Source of the DNA: a virus
Strand: one strand, 5' to 3'
DNA length: 64,000 nt
IMG/VR virus record: IMGVR_UViG_3300046376_000226
Location: 1-64,000 of that record
Position 1 is the stretch's first letter, and each line of letters begins with the position of its first letter. Below the pieces are notes generated by a model. It saw only the letters and a list, made by a program, of their open reading frames with translations, searched no databases and had not been told where the DNA came from. Both the position numbers and the translations under genes were made by a program. Shown here one piece after another: positions 56,181-64,000 of this stretch.

Positions 56181-57390
56181 TTAAAACCGCCTTTTCGGAC
56201 AGTGCTTTGATTTTGCGTTCCGCGTAAGAAAGGCATCGCAGGCCAGGTCGCCAATGGTCGAACCGGAACGGCTCGCACTGGGGCGAGAACACGCGCACCA
56301 CGTGAACCGCGCCGTCTAGGTACGAACCCATCTCTTTAACGAAGACCTCCGAGATGCCGTAGCCCCTGATTAGCTTAAGCAGGTAACGCAATTCGTTTTT
56401 AACATCCGGGAAAGAAACGGTGCGGTAATCAGACAGGGGTGATCCAACGGGCAGCTCCTGAAACAGCTCATGCAACTTGGCTTGATTCATGCGCTTCATT
56501 AACAAGAACTGCCGCCGGAACAAATCATCGCGCGCGCCTGATATGTAACAGCACCTCGCCTGGGCTGCCTCGGTGATAGCGCGGATAGCCGCTACCTCGG
56601 CGTTCAGGTGGGCGCCGTAGCCGCCGAATGTACCGGCACAGCGGCCGCTTAAGTCCAGGATAATGGCCGAAAATACCGGGATATTGTAATCGGTAGTGAT
56701 ATCGAAAAGGTGCAGGCGCAGATCGGCGGACTCGATCTTGCGAATACAGCTCTCTATCTTCTCTGATACGGTCCCTAGCGGGGTTCGGGTAAGGAGCATT
56801 CCGCTGTCCAGGAGGAACTGGTTCAGCGTCCAGGCATCCCGCTCGATTACTTCGTACAGACCGGCCAGGATTGCGTCTTGGACTGAGCCCCCGCTGGCTA
56901 ACCCATTAGAACCCATCTGAACATACATCAGGGCTTGACCTTTAATTCTGGTGACTAACCAGAGCAGGTCGCTCGGAACTAACTTAACTACGCCGTTCTG
57001 AATGTTAGTTGCTTCTTCCCAGGCGATCGGGGTCAGCTCACTTAAGACACTAGACCGGGTGGGGAAACAGTCCTCCAGTGCTAAGCGCTCTGCTTGGGGT
57101 AGTTCAGCGGCTCGAGCGATCCGGAAGGCGCCATAGGGATGTTCCCCTGCATGGAACTCGATTGCTTCCATGATCGCGCCGCACCGGGAATAAGCTGGGG
57201 CGAGTCCCTTGCCAGAGTGAATGGAGACGGTCTCCGAAAGCGCCCGCACGCAGCTATGGACCGGCAGACCCACCGCATCTAACCCGGTCAGATCCGCTAC
57301 CCTGGAAATGCCGAAGTCCTTAAGCAAGTCTGTGCGCGTTACCGCATTGACTGCCTGGGCGGTTGCTTCACGTAGTTCTTTGCGGGTCAT
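56173..57390 (-). CDS. ycaO: YcaO-family cyclodehydratase
   Basis: 405 residues. The ATP site motifs of YcaO are present: HSGKGLAPAYSRCGAIMEAI at about 58-77, SNGLASGG at 161-168 followed by GLYEVIERDAW at 177-187, and AITEAAQARCCYISGARDD at about 271-289. YcaO enzymes phosphorylate peptide backbone amides to make azolines (with Cys, Ser, Thr) or, with TfuA, thioamides. No short precursor peptide is obvious nearby; substrates could be a virion protein. Overlaps TfuA and, by 4 bp, the next upstream gene. Confidence 0.92.
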   Translation of the reverse strand: MTRKELREATAQAVNAVTRTDLLKDFGISRVADLTGLDAVGLPVHSCVRALSETVSIHSGKGLAPAYSRCGAIMEAIEFHAGEHPYGAFRIARAAELPQAERLALEDCFPTRSSVLSELTPIAWEEATNIQNGVVKLVPSDLLWLVTRIKGQALMYVQMGSNGLASGGSVQDAILAGLYEVIERDAWTLNQFLLDSGMLLTRTPLGTVSEKIESCIRKIESADLRLHLFDITTDYNIPVFSAIILDLSGRCAGTFGGYGAHLNAEVAAIRAITEAAQARCCYISGARDDLFRRQFLLMKRMNQAKLHELFQELPVGSPLSDYRTVSFPDVKNELRYLLKLIRGYGISEVFVKEMGSYLDGAVHVVRVFSPQCEPFRFDHWRPGLRCLSYAERKIKALSEKAVLNE

Positions 57391-58874
57391 ATGGTTGAGG
57401 CTCTGAAGAATTCAGCAATAAGGACTCGGTCATAGATGGCTCTGTCCATGGCCAGCCTGATAAGGCCGCACAAGCGTTCCGCTCGTGAGGAGCGCAATAT
57501 ATTGTCCGCTACCCAGCGTCCGAATTTCAGGTAGAGCGCCCTTAGTAGCCACGGGCAGCGCTTCGAGTAGAGCCAGCTTCGGAACATCACCCAGCGAGGG
57601 TTATCTGCTCCGTAGCACCTCCTAGCCACCCAGCAGCTTATGGCCGCCGCCGCTGCTGCTGCCGATGCGACGGCTCCTGCTGCTCCCACTCCCGCTGAGA
57701 CCATGCCCGCTTGCTGCTGGGCTGCTAACTGCTGTTGTTGCGCATTTATTTGGGCCTGATTAAATGCAATCCCATTCATGGTGGCGTAATTGGCTTGTTG
57801 AAAACTGTTATAGGCTCCGGCCTGCCCCAGTTCTGTTTGGGCCAGGTTGGTGCCCCCTAATCCGAATGGGCGCTTTTGAAATAGTTGACCGGCAGTCTGC
57901 ATGTTCAGCATGAGATTTTGGGCCTGCTGATTTTGCAGGTTGCCATAGATATTAGCCATCTGGGCGGTATCCATGGCCATCTGTTCGGTAGCTCCTTGGG
58001 CTTGCCCGTAGAGCTGGCCGCCTAAGCTTCCTACGTTTGCGCCTCCCTGGTAGAGCTGACCGGCTCCCTGGAGTTGCTGGCCGCCTAGACCGATGGTCTG
58101 GCCACCGGCCCCGATCGTTTGAGCGCCCAGACCCTGGAGCTGGCCTGCCTGGCCGAGCATAGAAGCGTACTGGTTAATGTCGCCCATCGCTTCACCCCGG
58201 CGCTGCATCCCGTACTGGATGGTGTTAAGGCCCAGCTGACGGGCAGCAGCAGCTTGCCCAGCCATGCCCTGGCCTAAGGATGCTGCTCCCAGTGCTCCGG
58301 CGCTCGAGCCCAGGCCCGCGAGCATCATCTGTTGCTGGACCTGGGGGTCCATGGGTTGCTGCAAGAGTTGTTGCCCTAATTGATAGGGGATCTGGGCGCT
58401 TCCGGCTAATTGCCCTCCTAGACCTGCGATTTGGCCGCCAAGCCCTGCCTGTTGCTGGCCCATACCGATCAGAGGCTGAGCGAGTCCGGCCTGGGTTGAT
58501 CCCAGGTTATACATAGGCTGAACGGCTTGATTCACTGTCTGGGCCGCGTTACGGATCCCCTGGATATCGGCGGTATTGGTGACTCCTTGGCGACCAGCGA
58601 TCGTGTTAGCCAGGCCCGACATGATAGCCTGCTGGCCAGCGGTGCCCGCACCAACCGCCCCAGTCTGCTGACCGAGATTGGACTGCCATTGGTTGTAGGC
58701 GTTCTGTAGTGCCGGATACCGGTTAGCAAAGTCTGCGTCACTTAACGCGTAAGAGGATATGTCACCCCCGATAGCCAGCTGGTTGAGCCCCATTCCCGAT
58801 TGATAATCAAAGCCCGGGGGCGCGCCTTGCGCTTTAAACTGAGTTGAACCGCCGCCGCCACCACCACCGCCCAT
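57387..58874 (-). CDS. Gly/Gln/Ala-rich virion protein with conserved C-terminal domain
   Basis: 495 residues. It begins with nine Gly and continues in Gln/Ala/Gly-rich helices (QQAGLGGQIAGLGGQLAGSA). The C-terminal 85 residues (ISCWVARRCYGADNPRWVMF, then KRCPWLLRALYLKFGRWVAD) match the conserved tail of many phage tail and virion proteins. Several Cys lie there. TAATG couples the upstream gene to it. As the neighbour of YcaO it is a candidate substrate, but this is inference. Confidence 0.65.
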   Translation of the reverse strand: MGGGGGGGGSTQFKAQGAPPGFDYQSGMGLNQLAIGGDISSYALSDADFANRYPALQNAYNQWQSNLGQQTGAVGAGTAGQQAIMSGLANTIAGRQGVTNTADIQGIRNAAQTVNQAVQPMYNLGSTQAGLAQPLIGMGQQQAGLGGQIAGLGGQLAGSAQIPYQLGQQLLQQPMDPQVQQQMMLAGLGSSAGALGAASLGQGMAGQAAAARQLGLNTIQYGMQRRGEAMGDINQYASMLGQAGQLQGLGAQTIGAGGQTIGLGGQQLQGAGQLYQGGANVGSLGGQLYGQAQGATEQMAMDTAQMANIYGNLQNQQAQNLMLNMQTAGQLFQKRPFGLGGTNLAQTELGQAGAYNSFQQANYATMNGIAFNQAQINAQQQQLAAQQQAGMVSAGVGAAGAVASAAAAAAAISCWVARRCYGADNPRWVMFRSWLYSKRCPWLLRALYLKFGRWVADNILRSSRAERLCGLIRLAMDRAIYDRVLIAEFFRASTI

Positions 58875-59278
58875 TAGTTTACCTCCTCGTCGTAGATGTA
58901 GGCGGTTTCAGGTGCTCGTTTGAGCCGGATCCGCCTCAGGTTTTTCGGGCCGAGCGCCTCGGCTTTTTCGCATAACAGGAACAAGGGGTTCCCCGTCATG
59001 CGCTTAAACTCGGTAATCAGACTCCGGGTTAATTTCAGGAAGACGCGCGGGCTCATCTTATCGGGATGAAGCGCCGGGTAGACTACCAGTTGCGGGATCG
59101 TATGAGCGTAGCCGCGCAGCTGGCCGTGATAAAACACGAGGTAGATCGGGAACATGCGCAACAGCTCTTTCCCGGTCAGCTCGCGCGCCATCTGGTCCAG
59201 GTTCCAGTGCTGCAAATCTTTCTCGTTTTCACAGCGAATCAGTGAAATACCGGCTTTATCAGAGTCTGGGGAGTTCAT
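58874..59278 (-). CDS. Hypothetical protein of the virion operon
   Basis: 134 residues from MNSPDSDKAGISLIRCENEK; the start is fixed by ATGA overlap (59275-59278). YLVFYHGQLRGYAHTIPQLV and SLITEFKRMTGNPLFLLCEK suggest an acetyltransferase-like alpha/beta fold, seen in some phage virion operons, but no CoA-binding loop is evident. Confidence 0.5.
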   Translation of the reverse strand: MNSPDSDKAGISLIRCENEKDLQHWNLDQMARELTGKELLRMFPIYLVFYHGQLRGYAHTIPQLVVYPALHPDKMSPRVFLKLTRSLITEFKRMTGNPLFLLCEKAEALGPKNLRRIRLKRAPETAYIYDEEVN

Positions 59279-61407
59279 GTTAGTCTTCCGTCTGCTGTGA
59301 TGATGGCCCATAACAAATCCCCTCTGGAGATGCCTGCCCCGAAGACAAGCACCACAGCGGTCCCGGCCGCGTTCACAAATCCTGAAAGAGTCACCTGGGT
59401 TTTTGAGTCAACGGTCGCGACGGTCGCCCCGGGCAGGATCCCTAGCCCGCTAACCGGCATCCCGGGCTTGATCTGGGTAGTGTCCGGAATGGCCGTAATC
59501 TTCTTGGTGCCGAAAGTGAGGCCGACCGCCAGAGCTGTCCCGGTAGCCGCGACTGAAATCGTGATGGTCTTATCCATCGAGAAAGTGAGCGCTACCCCGA
59601 TCGCTAGGCCGTGCGTAAAGCCGCTTAGAATCACAGAGTTTGCCCCTGTGTTAACCTGGACCACGGTGGTTCCCGCCCCGATCCCGTTGCCGACCGCCTC
59701 CATGCCGACCGTGATATTGGCAATATCCGCGCTCGGGATGTTACTGATCTTGGTACTCCCATCGATGGTGCCAGTGGTGTTAACGGTCACGCCGCCAGTC
59801 GGAGCGCTCGCGACCGTGGCTCCGACCGGGATCCCGGCCCCGGTGACCGGTGCTCCTACTACGATGCCGGAGCTAACGCCCTCAAGAGTGATCGTGACCG
59901 AGCCATTATTAATATCGCCCGTAGTGGTAATCAGGGAGGTGGTGCCACTGGTAGTCAGGACGGGCGGAAAATTAGTGAAGGTCAGCCCGACATTCGCCTG
60001 GCTGATGGTGGCAGCCGCCGAAATAGTCAGCGAAGTCGACGAGAGAATTTTAACGACCGTGGCCCCGGTCGGAATACCGTTCCCGCTTACCCCAGCACCG
60101 ACGTCGATCCCGGGGGTAGCCACCAGGGTAATAGTCGTAGTGCTATTTAAGGTGCCGCTGGTATTAATGACCGCGCCGCCGGAGTCGGTGATACCCCGTC
60201 TGCTCGCCGCTAAGTTCGGGATCAGGATATCAAAGTTGGTGAACATATCAGTCACCAACCCGGCCGCCTGGGTCTGGTAACTGTACGGAGTGACCACCGG
60301 ATGCAGGAGCGCCATCCGGCGAGGGAAAATAAAGGTGGCAGCCCAATTATTATCCTGGGAAGCGAAAAACTGGACCGGTGCGCCGAAAGTTGACGATTGA
60401 TAAGCGAAGGTCGTGAAATAGTAGCGAGTCAGGATCTCCAGATCGTCTGCGAACGCTGGGACCGAGAGATAGGTTGGGCTAAGGCTGGCTTCTAGCTTGA
60501 TCCCGGTGATCGCTAAAGCGTTCCCGGCGGTTGCCAGCAAGTTCAGGTTCTGGCTAGTGCCAGCGTTTAGGCCCCCTAGCCATTTATTAAGGTTGCCGCT
60601 GGTGATCCGGAAGTTGGCGCCGACCCCAAAAGGGAATCCTACGTAGAGCCCGGTTACTCCTTCGCCAAAGTGCCAGGTACCGCCGCTAGGGAAGGCGGGA
60701 ATAGCAGGGACCGTGATCCAGGTCCACTGATTGGCCGTTGTCAGGGTAAAAGCGGCGGTGTAACTCTCGTCGCGTCCGCTGCTAGCCAGGTAGACCGAAT
60801 AAGTGCCCGGGGTAGTGCCATAGGCCCAAAAAGATAAGGACATCTTCTGCCCCCGGAGAGCCACGATGTCTGAGCCTTCGAAGAGATGCTCGTGCGAGTA
60901 AAGATCGGTGGCTAGCAGAGTAGTTACCACCCCGGGTCCGACCGTATAATTGATGGCGGTAGGGATGTTATCATTGTTGGGGCCTGCCGCCGGACCGTTA
61001 ATCGAGGAGATAGCCAAAATGTTAACGAGATTGGCTTGAGCAAAGCTCATGTCGTAAGCGGGTCCCCCGCCGGCCGGCACAGCAATGGCGGCACCGGTCT
61101 GTTGCACCTGGTAAACGCAATTCTTGACGTAATTCTTGATGGTCTTAACCGGGAACATCTGCGGCTCGTATTCGCCGGTTGCGGTATTCCAGAAATACCA
61201 GACGCCATCCATGGCGATCGGGCCCTGGTCACTGGTGGGCAGGTCTGAACCCGGTGGCAAAATTAAGCCCAGCAAAAAGTTGCCCTCGATATAGCCGGTC
61301 ATGAGCTGGACGGCTTGCTGGAAAGTTTCGTCCATGTCGCCCTTGAACCCTTCCGGGAAAGGCGCAATCGCGATCGTAAGCGGGATCTGAATAGCGGGGG
61401 TAGGCAT
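59275..61407 (-). CDS. Large tail-fibre-like protein with GIPxGATV repeats
   Basis: 710 residues. The N-terminus MPTPAIQIPLTIAIAPFPEG is common for phage tail proteins, followed by a carbohydrate-binding-like beta domain (SLSFWAYGTTPGTYSVYLAS). From about residue 410 come at least six repeats with the pattern (V/G)x-GxGIPxGATV (for example SGNGIPTGATVVKI and VTGAGIPVGATVAS). Such repeats form beta structures in fibres. Probable receptor-binding or fibre protein. Confidence 0.7.
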   Translation of the reverse strand: MPTPAIQIPLTIAIAPFPEGFKGDMDETFQQAVQLMTGYIEGNFLLGLILPPGSDLPTSDQGPIAMDGVWYFWNTATGEYEPQMFPVKTIKNYVKNCVYQVQQTGAAIAVPAGGGPAYDMSFAQANLVNILAISSINGPAAGPNNDNIPTAINYTVGPGVVTTLLATDLYSHEHLFEGSDIVALRGQKMSLSFWAYGTTPGTYSVYLASSGRDESYTAAFTLTTANQWTWITVPAIPAFPSGGTWHFGEGVTGLYVGFPFGVGANFRITSGNLNKWLGGLNAGTSQNLNLLATAGNALAITGIKLEASLSPTYLSVPAFADDLEILTRYYFTTFAYQSSTFGAPVQFFASQDNNWAATFIFPRRMALLHPVVTPYSYQTQAAGLVTDMFTNFDILIPNLAASRRGITDSGGAVINTSGTLNSTTTITLVATPGIDVGAGVSGNGIPTGATVVKILSSTSLTISAAATISQANVGLTFTNFPPVLTTSGTTSLITTTGDINNGSVTITLEGVSSGIVVGAPVTGAGIPVGATVASAPTGGVTVNTTGTIDGSTKISNIPSADIANITVGMEAVGNGIGAGTTVVQVNTGANSVILSGFTHGLAIGVALTFSMDKTITISVAATGTALAVGLTFGTKKITAIPDTTQIKPGMPVSGLGILPGATVATVDSKTQVTLSGFVNAAGTAVVLVFGAGISRGDLLWAIITADGRLT

Positions 61408-61409
61408 TT

Positions 61410-61601
61410 TTACCAGTGGTGCTCGGGCCGGGAGATAAGGAGGAGCTGCGGACCGAATGGGTTGGACTGGAAATTGGGCTGGGTGATTAGGACGTCATAG
61501 TTAAGCTCGCGCGAGCGGGTGTGATAAATCGGCGGCATCCCGGTCTGGAGGGTCAAATTGACCTGAGGGAATGGCGGGGTGGTTGTTGTGCTGGTGCTCA
61601 T
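61410..61601 (-). CDS. Small structural-operon protein
   Basis: 63 residues, Thr/Pro-rich N-terminus and beta-type middle (YDVLITQPNFQSNPFGPQLL). Lies 2 bp from both neighbours. Function unknown. Confidence 0.5.
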   Translation of the reverse strand: MSTSTTTTPPFPQVNLTLQTGMPPIYHTRSRELNYDVLITQPNFQSNPFGPQLLLISRPEHHW

Positions 61602-61603
61602 AA

Positions 61604-62242
61604 TTAGCCACCTGAAATCAGTTCCACTGGGGCCGTGCCTGGGGCCCGGGTTTTAGTGAGCGCGAAAATCATCTGGTTCGAATTGGAGCCGCACACGAAC
61701 CTCGCCTGGAAATTGCCGAAATAGCCGGGGTTTAAGAGGTAAGCCTGGGCCTGATTAGCGTTGGTTAGCCAGTTCCAGGGCGACGGCGGCCCAGTGCTGA
61801 CGCCGCCAGCCGTTCGAATCGCTGAGATTATCAAGTCATCGCTGTAACCGGTTGGTAATACCGCAGTCAGCGACTGGGCCGCACCTGCCGGGGTAGTATT
61901 GGTTAAGGCTGACCCATCAAGGGTAAAATCGTAGCCTGTGATATCCAAGAGGCCGATCTGATAACCGCGCGCTAAATCGGTCGCGAAAGTGACCGTGCAA
62001 GCTCCGGCGGCTTTAGAGGTTGTGCCCCAGGCGGCCAGGCTCTTGCCCCCTGTAGCAATAGCGGCAATCGGCTGGTAAGTGTTGCCTAAAGTGTCAGTGC
62101 AACCCGTGGCTACCGTTGCGGTGGTAGCTGAAGTCAGAAATGCGATTAAAACATCGCCTTTACCCACCGGGCTCGTAAAAGCGTAAGGGGGAAATTGATT
62201 GCTGCTAAGGAGCGCACTGATCTGGCTTTGTGGGACTGGCAT
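61604..62242 (-). CDS. Structural protein with Ig-like domain
   Basis: 212 residues. CTDTLGNTYQPIAAIATGG with repeated beta strands is the same type of Ig-like domain as the N-terminus of the 38910-40826 protein. Start overlaps the upstream stop (TAATG). Likely a virion surface or adhesion protein. Confidence 0.65.
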   Translation of the reverse strand: MPVPQSQISALLSSNQFPPYAFTSPVGKGDVLIAFLTSATTATVATGCTDTLGNTYQPIAAIATGGKSLAAWGTTSKAAGACTVTFATDLARGYQIGLLDITGYDFTLDGSALTNTTPAGAAQSLTAVLPTGYSDDLIISAIRTAGGVSTGPPSPWNWLTNANQAQAYLLNPGYFGNFQARFVCGSNSNQMIFALTKTRAPGTAPVELISGG

Positions 62243-64000
62243 TACGCGGTTGCCTCCACAACGATGTGCGGGGTGTTAGTCTCATCAGGCGTGCAGAAGC
62301 CTTGGGGGCTCTGGAGCTGGCGATCGTAAAAGAACTTTAGCGAGCGTATCCCCAGCCGACCCTGCCATTGGATCATGATCTGAAAGCCTTTATCGATCCC
62401 GTCCAGCCGCCCGATCTCGGTGCAAGCCGCTTCGTCCGGGCTTTCGTGGACTACGAATTCCTGGGTGCGCAAATGCCGGACTTGGCGCCGGTAATTCTCA
62501 AACTCGGTGGTCCTGCCCTGGGCAACGTAGTAAAGCTTAGTTAGAGCGTCCGGGTTGCCCCAGGGGCCGATATCGGCTCGTAACGTAGTGGAAAACAGGG
62601 GCTGATAATTCCCGCCTAGCCCGGTGACAAAGACCTGGATCGGGACGATTCCCTTCAGGTTCACCAGCATGATCTCAGCGAAAACGAACCGGTAATAATC
62701 GTCAGTGGCTAAGACAAATGCCCGGGTCTCAAAGGAGCAGGCAATCGAGGTCTCAACCTCTGAGATCTGGTTGGGCATGTAATTTTCGTACAGGTGGATA
62801 TAAGCCTGAGGCGGTAGATCAGTCTCTGGCTGGGGTGAGGGGCTTTCCCCATCCTGCAAAAGGAGATATCCGCTGCTGTAAGCCAGCTCGTAGTTATGCT
62901 GGGTGCCCTTGACGATAGGGGAGGTAAACTGGACCGGGTAAGAACCGACCCAGACGCCACTCCAACACATTCCGGCGGTGTTATTGAGTTTCTCAGCGAT
63001 CCCGGCATCCATGATCCAGGTATGCCGGTTAAGAGGATAGCTAGCGGGCCAGCCGACCATGAGCACATTTTCAAAGACCCCTAAACAGGCTCCGGTGATA
63101 TCGGCCGCCGCCAGATATTTAGAGCGCTGCATCTCTCCATCGGCAGTGAGAATCACTGTCGTCAGGTTCTGGGTCAGGGCCCGGTCAAAGGAGATCAGGC
63201 CCCGGGCCGTCAAAAACCAGATCATCCCGTGCAGATAGGCGATGCCCCAGGGCGCGATTAGTCCGATCTCCAGGTTCACATCGGTCTGGAAACCCTGGGT
63301 TGTCTGCCACTGGGTCCGGTCCTGGATATAGCTCTGGAGCGTGTGCATCGAGGACTCGGTAAAGACGATTACGCCCTGGAACGGAGCGCACCAGAGGTTT
63401 ACGACCGCTCGAGGGAACCGAAACCCGGTTTGTTCTGCGAGATAGGTTTCTTCCTGGAAAGATTGGGGATAGAGCAGGTCACTGGCAAAGACCAGGTTAC
63501 CGACTGCGACCCAGACACGGTTATCCTGCCAGACCATGGCGGTGCCGATCGGTATTGGTTTAACCGGGCTGCCGGTCACATAATTTTTATCGACAACCCC
63601 GCTGGAGAAATCGCTCGTATCCCAGTAGCAAGGGCTCGATACGCCGTCCTGCATGAGCACGATATTCTTTGGCTGGGGCAGGACCTTGATGAAATTATTG
63701 CTGTCGTATTCGATGGCCTGCTCGCCGTTGACGAACCAGATCCGGCGCGCATCGGAACGGAAAGTCACCCCATCTAGTTGGGTCCAATCGGTGAAAGGGT
63801 ACGGGGCCCAATAGATTTTGCCGTCGATAGCCACCATCTCGTAGTTGCGGTCATCGATAGTCCTGACCCAGAAATGTCCCTGGGCGTGACGGCCGCAGAA
63901 GCTTTTTACCCGGCGTTTAGCTGGCCGGGTCTGAGCCACGCCGCCCCGGTTAATGGTGTTGACGCCCCAGGCGTAAGTATTGGGCGCCAGATCGGTCGGG
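62242..64000 (-). CDS. Virion structural protein (N-terminus beyond window)
   Basis: The frame is open to the window edge: upstream of the GTG at 63939 it continues as LAPNTYAWGVNTINRGGVAQ, so the gene starts outside and the visible part is 585 residues. The NRGG-x-x-Q-T-R-P motif with beta-rich sequence throughout (WVAVGNLVFASDLLYPQSFQ) fits large phage virion proteins of the tail or head-completion type. Precise role not recognised. Confidence 0.75.
   Translation of the reverse strand, partial: PTDLAPNTYAWGVNTINRGGVAQTRPAKRRVKSFCGRHAQGHFWVRTIDDRNYEMVAIDGKIYWAPYPFTDWTQLDGVTFRSDARRIWFVNGEQAIEYDSNNFIKVLPQPKNIVLMQDGVSSPCYWDTSDFSSGVVDKNYVTGSPVKPIPIGTAMVWQDNRVWVAVGNLVFASDLLYPQSFQEETYLAEQTGFRFPRAVVNLWCAPFQGVIVFTESSMHTLQSYIQDRTQWQTTQGFQTDVNLEIGLIAPWGIAYLHGMIWFLTARGLISFDRALTQNLTTVILTADGEMQRSKYLAAADITGACLGVFENVLMVGWPASYPLNRHTWIMDAGIAEKLNNTAGMCWSGVWVGSYPVQFTSPIVKGTQHNYELAYSSGYLLLQDGESPSPQPETDLPPQAYIHLYENYMPNQISEVETSIACSFETRAFVLATDDYYRFVFAEIMLVNLKGIVPIQVFVTGLGGNYQPLFSTTLRADIGPWGNPDALTKLYYVAQGRTTEFENYRRQVRHLRTQEFVVHESPDEAACTEIGRLDGIDKGFQIMIQWQGRLGIRSLKFFYDRQLQSPQGFCTPDETNTPHIVVEATA

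Overview
This window is part of the genome of a tailed double-stranded DNA bacteriophage (Caudoviricetes). The support is a portal protein, a large terminase subunit, a RecT-type annealing protein, a tail-collar protein, several very large virion-type proteins, many tiny overlapping genes (ATGA/GTGA/TAATG junctions), free-standing HNH endonucleases and phage-type tRNA genes. No integrase, repressor, DNA polymerase or recognisable lysin is visible. The host cannot be named from this sequence. The exported beta-helix protein and the repeated 'TDSAGNTY'-type domain suggest an environmental Gram-negative bacterium, but this is weak inference.

Layout. 1-5.7 kb: packaging/head start (portal, HNH, terminase), all on the minus strand. 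5.7-11.7 kb: DNA-metabolism genes (HNH, VRR-NUC nuclease, DEAD/DEAH helicase, tRNA-Trp) and a Pro-rich His-Pro-Ile-Tyr repeat protein. 11.7-17 kb: recombination block (RecT with a coiled-coil partner) and small genes. 17.1-20.2 kb: the outstanding locus. A 271-residue protein with the C-terminal fold of IS110 transposases (Nop-like) and no nuclease domain lies directly against a 2.2-kb array of 60 units of about 36 bp. Each unit has two conserved 9-mers (GGCTCGCTC and GGGTGTCTC-like) alternating with two hypervariable 9-mers. This is the architecture of TIGR-Tas (tandem interspaced guide RNA) systems. 20.4-26.8 kb: about 25 very small minus-strand genes in cassettes joined by a repeated promoter-like element, plus a PAPS-reductase-like PP-loop enzyme. 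27.0-38.6 kb: mixed-strand small genes, one HNH gene, one ribbon-helix-helix protein and an exported beta-helix protein. 38.5-64 kb: tail and virion genes, mostly minus strand: a glycoside-hydrolase-like tail protein, a collagen-like tail-collar protein, a 1875-residue polyvalent-type protein and large low-complexity proteins. A YcaO + TfuA pair, the enzymes that install azolines or thioamides in peptides, is translationally coupled between virion genes. The window ends inside another structural gene.

The array and its Nop-like protein probably form an RNA-guided DNA-binding module. The RecT block and helicase handle phage DNA. The 38-64 kb operon builds the particle, and YcaO/TfuA may modify a virion protein or a short peptide. 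A palindromic element (TGCGCAACGTTGCGCA next to a GGCGCGCC-centred palindrome) recurs at intergenic sites across the window, and a second palindrome (AAAGCATGCTTT) recurs five times between 8.8 and 16.7 kb.
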